Assembly: GCF_003434305.1 (NCBI RefSeq)
Contig: NZ_QKKX01000024.1
Span: 1 to 37,865, forward strand
Length of the DNA stretch: 37,865 bases
Reading direction: 5' to 3'
From: Micromonospora sp. MW-13
GTDB lineage: Bacteria > Actinomycetota > Actinomycetes > Mycobacteriales > Micromonosporaceae
Shown: positions 35,474 to 37,865 of the stretch, piece by piece
Position numbering within the stretch: the first letter of the stretch is position 1
Layout of the letters: each line of letters begins with the position of its first letter
The notes under the pieces: generated by a model
Databases searched by the model: none
What the model was told of the DNA's origin: nothing
Seen by the model: the letters and a program-made list of their open reading frames with translations, nothing else
Program-made: the position numbers and the translations under genes

Positions 35474-35808
35474 CCCGGGATCCCCCGCAGTTCCCACTTG
35501 TTGCCCTTGACCGCGTACCGGACGTACACCTCGGGCTTCTCGGCCTTGAGCGCCTTGGTGTCCAGCCGCCAGCTCTCCACGTACGACAGCCGCAGCGGCT
35601 GCGCGAGGGCCTCGTGCGCGACGTCGATCCGCCGCACGTCAGGCATCGCGGTGGTCAGCTCAGCCTTGATCGCGTCCGTGACCGTCTTCAGCCGCGCCGC
35701 CATCTCCTCGGCCGCCGGCTTCAGCTCCGCGTACGCCGCCAGCAGGTCGTCCAGACGGCTCCCGGGCGTCACCTCCGCCTGCACGGTCGGCCAGGTCGGG
35801 GCCGTCAC
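35470..35808 (-). CDS. Hypothetical early protein (112 aa), partner gene of the Cas4-like nuclease
   Basis: No named family is recognised. An N-terminal helical region (LDDLLAAYAELKPAAEEMAARLKTVTDAIKAELTTAMP) looks like a coiled coil. It is followed by a beta-rich end (VRRIDVAHEALAQPLRLSYVESWRLDTKALKAEKPEVYVRYAVKGNKWELRGI). The GTG at 35808 overlaps the preceding stop and its own stop overlaps the nuclease start, so it is co-translated with the nuclease. Small helical proteins of this sort commonly precede exonuclease genes in actinophages and may act in recombination. Confidence 0.65.
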   Translation of the reverse strand: MTAPTWPTVQAEVTPGSRLDDLLAAYAELKPAAEEMAARLKTVTDAIKAELTTAMPDVRRIDVAHEALAQPLRLSYVESWRLDTKALKAEKPEVYVRYAVKGNKWELRGIPG

Positions 35809-36308
35809 TTCGACCACACCTTGCGGGCCCGCTCGCCCACCCTGTCGAGGGCCTTGAGCACCTTGTCCGCCAGCTCGACGGTGGTGGGCACCTCCTCGCC
35901 GAGCTTGGACCGCGACGTGACGCGGGTCAGGTACTCCTTGATGTCGTACGTACCGCCGACGTACACCAGCCGGCCCGCCTCGCTGCGGTCTCCCGACTCC
36001 TGGAGGTGCTTGAACGCTTCCGCGTCGTCGTCGCACATCGAGCAGGTGTCGGCGTGGATCGCGTGCCCAAACTGCTGGCCGCTGCGCGCGGGCAGGTGGG
36101 GGTGGATCGCGCTCTCGTCGAGCAGGTACTGCTCCCGGCAGCCCAGGTGGGCGCGCAGCCGGAGGATCTCCTCGGCCAGGGCCAGCAGTGCCTCGTCGGC
36201 GTGGTGGCCGTGCTCCCAGCCGGTGTGCCCGATCCAGTTGAGCAGCTTGGTACCAGCGCTCTCCAACCGCGGGGGTAGCTGTGCCAGCGTCTCCCTGACG
36301 TCGCTCAT
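35805..36308 (-). CDS. Hypothetical early protein (167 aa)
   Basis: Not recognised. The first 90 residues are helical with several His (LLNWIGHTGWEHGHHADEALLALAEEILRLRAHLGC), then IHADTCSMCDDDAEAFKHLQ, a CxxC with a nearby His that could bind a metal. A C-terminal part follows, with GRLVYVGGTYDIKEYLTRVTSRSKLGEEVPTTVELADKVLKALDRVGERARKV. The ATG at 36308 overlaps the preceding stop (ATGA). It is in the middle of the coupled early gene chain; cytoplasmic, with no membrane segment. Confidence 0.65.
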   Translation of the reverse strand: MSDVRETLAQLPPRLESAGTKLLNWIGHTGWEHGHHADEALLALAEEILRLRAHLGCREQYLLDESAIHPHLPARSGQQFGHAIHADTCSMCDDDAEAFKHLQESGDRSEAGRLVYVGGTYDIKEYLTRVTSRSKLGEEVPTTVELADKVLKALDRVGERARKVWSK

Positions 36309-36634
36309 CGGATCGACTCCTTCGTGTCGGTGGTGGGGTGGCCGGCGGTGGCCCACTGGTCGAGGGGCCCGGCCGGGGCGCCCAGGTCGGCGCGCATCTC
36401 GGCGAGCACCTCGTCCCGGGACGCCGGCACCGCGGGGATGACGGCCGTGTCGGCGGCGGTCACGGCCGGCATGACGCCGGTGCGCTCCTCCGGGCCGGCG
36501 GGCAGCGCCCGGGCCGGGTCCTGCCACGTGGTCGGGTTGAGGCGGAGCCGGTCCGCCGGGTGCAGCGGGCTGTAGTCGGGGCCGACGGCCTGGACCGTGT
36601 CCGGCCGGTGCAGGCCGGTGTAGGCGCGGCTCAT
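36305..36634 (-). CDS. Hypothetical early protein (109 aa)
   Basis: Not recognised. The sequence is Pro/Ala-rich with little predicted structure in the first two thirds (TGLHRPDTVQAVGPDYSPLHPADRLRLNP, then ARALPAGPEERTGVMPAVTAADTAVIPAVPASRDEV). It ends in one helix (EVLAEMRADLGAPAGPLDQW). The ATG at 36634 overlaps the upstream stop (ATGA). Coupling and codon bias support it, but its low complexity means it could be a flexible adaptor rather than an enzyme. Confidence 0.6.
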   Translation of the reverse strand: MSRAYTGLHRPDTVQAVGPDYSPLHPADRLRLNPTTWQDPARALPAGPEERTGVMPAVTAADTAVIPAVPASRDEVLAEMRADLGAPAGPLDQWATAGHPTTDTKESIR

Positions 36635-36963
36635 CGGCCCTCCGCCTCGGGCGCGTGCCGGACCGTCAGCCGCAGCTTCCGCTTGATGTAGGCGTGCGCC
36701 CGCGCGGTCGGCACCTCGTAGTCCTGGACGATGTCCCCGGCCGCGTTGAGCACGTCGAGGACGCCGTAGCCGGACTCCGGGTCGGCGGAGCTGTTGCGGA
36801 CGTAGCCGAACGCGCGGAGCTGGCGGAGGAAGTGCTCGACGCCGGCCCGGCCCCGGGTGAACTCGACCTCGCTGTAGGCGCGGCCGGTGCCGTTCGGGAG
36901 CGCGCGGAAGAGCGTGAGGCCGGTGGCGTCGGGGTGCAGCGGGGCCAGCTCGTCGGTGCTCAT
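36631..36963 (-). CDS. Hypothetical early protein (110 aa)
   Basis: Not recognised. The protein looks alpha/beta: LTLFRALPNGTGRAYSEVEFTRGRAGVEHFLRQLRAFGYVRNSS, then SGYGVLDVLNAAGDIVQDYEVPTARAHAYIKRKLRLTVRH. It is basic toward the C-terminus, which may suit nucleic-acid contact. The ATG at 36963 overlaps the upstream stop (ATGA), and its own stop overlaps the next start. It belongs to the chain of eight coupled small genes at the beginning of the early operon. Confidence 0.62.
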   Translation of the reverse strand: MSTDELAPLHPDATGLTLFRALPNGTGRAYSEVEFTRGRAGVEHFLRQLRAFGYVRNSSADPESGYGVLDVLNAAGDIVQDYEVPTARAHAYIKRKLRLTVRHAPEAEGR

Positions 36964-37388
36964 CGGCCCTCCGCCTCGGCGTCGGCCTTGTCGAGGGCGA
37001 TCCGCATGCTGGCGGCCTGCTGCTCGGTGGCGGCCAGCGCGTCCTCCAGCCGGGAGGTCCGGGTCTGCTCGGCGTCCAGGGCGGCGCGGTGCCGGTCCAC
37101 CTCGGCGCACAGGGCAGGCACGAGGGTGCGGGCGCCGGCAATGAACCGGGCGTCCGCCTCCGGGTCGACCTCGACCTCGTCGGCGTGGCCCCAGTCGAGC
37201 CGGTCGTCCTCGTCGTCGATCTCGGCGACGGACTGGATGCAGGTGAAGGAGCCCCGGCCGGTGACCTCCAGGCCACGGACGATGTGGGTGCCGTTGCCGA
37301 CGCCCCACGGGCCGGGGGTGGCCTCGGTGAGGCGGTAGCGGATGGCGTCGAGGTCGATCGGGGCGGACGTGGTCGGGTCGAAGGTCAT
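36960..37388 (-). CDS. Hypothetical early protein (142 aa)
   Basis: Not recognised by name. The first 90 residues include IRYRLTEATPGPWGVGNGTHIVRG and FTCIQSVAEIDDEDDRLDWGHADEVEVDPEADARFIAGARTLVPALCAEVDRHRAALDAE. The pattern TPGPW followed by D-x-x-F-I-A-x-AR is seen in phage ead/Ea22-like proteins of unknown function. The C-terminal ~45 residues form a coiled coil (RTSRLEDALAATEQQAASMRIALDKADAEAEGR). The ATG at 37388 overlaps the upstream stop (ATGA). The Ea22 link is by motif resemblance only. Confidence 0.65.
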   Translation of the reverse strand: MTFDPTTSAPIDLDAIRYRLTEATPGPWGVGNGTHIVRGLEVTGRGSFTCIQSVAEIDDEDDRLDWGHADEVEVDPEADARFIAGARTLVPALCAEVDRHRAALDAEQTRTSRLEDALAATEQQAASMRIALDKADAEAEGR

Positions 37389-37702
37389 CGGGCATCTCCC
37401 GGGTGGGTCAGAGGCAGCTCGGCCACGTAGGTGAGCCACTCGGTGGTGAGGGAGGGTCGGCGGCCCTGCCGGGCGTCCAGTTCGTCGCGCAGGGCCTCGA
37501 TCCGGGCCCGCTGGTGATCGACCTGGACGGTCAGCCGCTCGATCTCGCGGATGGCCTGGTCGCGCTCGGCGGTGGCCTGGTCGCGCTCGGCGGCGAGCCG
37601 GTCAGCGTCGCGGGCGTCGAGGTAGCCGAGGGCGACCGCGATCACCAGGGCGGCGACCACGACGGCCAGGGCGACGACGAGGCCGACCTCCAGGGCGCTC
37701 AC
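37385..37702 (-). CDS. Single-pass membrane protein with coiled coil (105 aa)
   Basis: The N-terminal membrane helix (about residues 4-27, LEVGLVVALAVVVAALVIAVALGYLD) is followed by a long charged coiled coil (about 30-80, DADRLAAERDQATAERDQAIREIERLTVQVDHQRARIEALRDELDAR) and a short tail. The topology is like Rz-type spanins or septation-linked proteins, but the place in the early operon makes a lysis role unlikely. The GTG at 37702 overlaps the upstream stop (GTGA). Function unknown. Confidence 0.65.
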   Translation of the reverse strand: MSALEVGLVVALAVVVAALVIAVALGYLDARDADRLAAERDQATAERDQAIREIERLTVQVDHQRARIEALRDELDARQGRRPSLTTEWLTYVAELPLTHPGDAR

Positions 37703-37865
37703 GCAGCACCCCGCAAGGCCGGGCGCGTCCCGTCCATCACGAATACCGGCGCGGCAGCGGCCTCGGCAGCCTCCTCGGCGCAGGTGTGCACGTCACCCGG
37801 CAGCGCCTCGCAGCAGGCCGCAACCGGCACGGTGATCAGCCCCCGCCGGGCCGGGACCGCCAAGT
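37699..37865 (-). CDS. C-terminal part of an unidentified early protein (cut by right edge)
   Basis: A frame open from the right edge ends at the TGA at 37699, overlapping the next start as GTGA. The visible 54 residues include TVPVAACCEALPGDVHTCAEEAAEAAAAPVFVMDG and end with RPALRGAA. Third-position GC bias and the coupling support a real gene. It is Ala-rich, with three cysteines (CC and HTC) but no recognisable domain. Too little is visible for a call. Confidence 0.5.
   Translation of the reverse strand, partial: LAVPARRGLITVPVAACCEALPGDVHTCAEEAAEAAAAPVFVMDGTRPALRGAA

Noticed and set aside
1..37865. tRNA, rRNA, integrase, transposase or insertion sequence
   Set aside because: Looked for on both strands by eye; no cloverleaf-like segment, Tyr/Ser integrase motif, DDE transposase or terminal inverted repeats were seen.

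Overview
The window is very GC-rich (roughly 70 percent by eye), uses GTG starts freely, and packs genes with ATGA/GTGA overlaps. This points to a high-GC actinobacterium, and the style of the regulators suggests Micromonosporaceae. The host assignment is inference, since no rRNA, tRNA or housekeeping gene is present. Most of the window is a complete temperate-siphophage-type genome core, either an integrated prophage or an extrachromosomal phage-plasmid. No integrase, att site or tRNA gene was seen, so both ends probably lie inside the element.

Positions 1-7277 form a plasmid-like control and accessory region. It holds three GntR-type regulators (one cut by the left edge), one UTRA protein without a DNA-binding domain, and a plus-strand run of small, membrane and HTH-tailed proteins. 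Those resemble the spread (Spd) and regulatory genes of actinomycete integrative conjugative elements. An Xis/AlpA-like HTH gene on the minus strand faces a small plus-strand operon across a control region with an inverted-repeat operator. No TraB/FtsK translocase is in view. Strong GC hairpins serve as bidirectional terminators (6192-6227 and 7289-7329) and as intergenic leader hairpins.

Positions 24542 down to 7384 (minus strand) are the late operon in canonical siphophage order: small and large terminase, portal, minor capsid protein fused to an ADP-ribosyltransferase, a 36-residue ORF, scaffold, HK97-type major capsid protein, head-tail connectors, tail terminator, major tail protein with an Ig-like tail, tail assembly chaperones G and G-T (minus-one frameshift), tape measure, minor tail proteins, M15-type endolysin, coiled-coil membrane protein and holin. 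A plus-strand lipoprotein gene, a probable moron, is inserted between the chaperone and tape-measure genes.

Positions 24663-25348 hold two small divergent genes and hairpins. Positions 37865 down to 25495 (minus strand) are the early/replication operon: eight small, mostly unrecognised genes, then a Cas4-like nuclease, a candidate ssDNA-binding protein, a SNF2-type helicase, a RuvC-like resolvase and a 1582-residue protein. That protein joins primase-polymerase, SF3 helicase, 3'-5' exonuclease and family A DNA polymerase. Three small regulator or zinc proteins and a terminator follow.

The most unusual feature is this near-complete replisome in one reading frame. The DNA encoding its central linker (28605-28864) carries eight exact copies of a 9-bp iteron beside an AT-rich patch, which looks like a replication origin inside the initiator gene, as in the lambda O gene. 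The second main feature is the combination of a full virion module with conjugative-element-style regulators and membrane genes.
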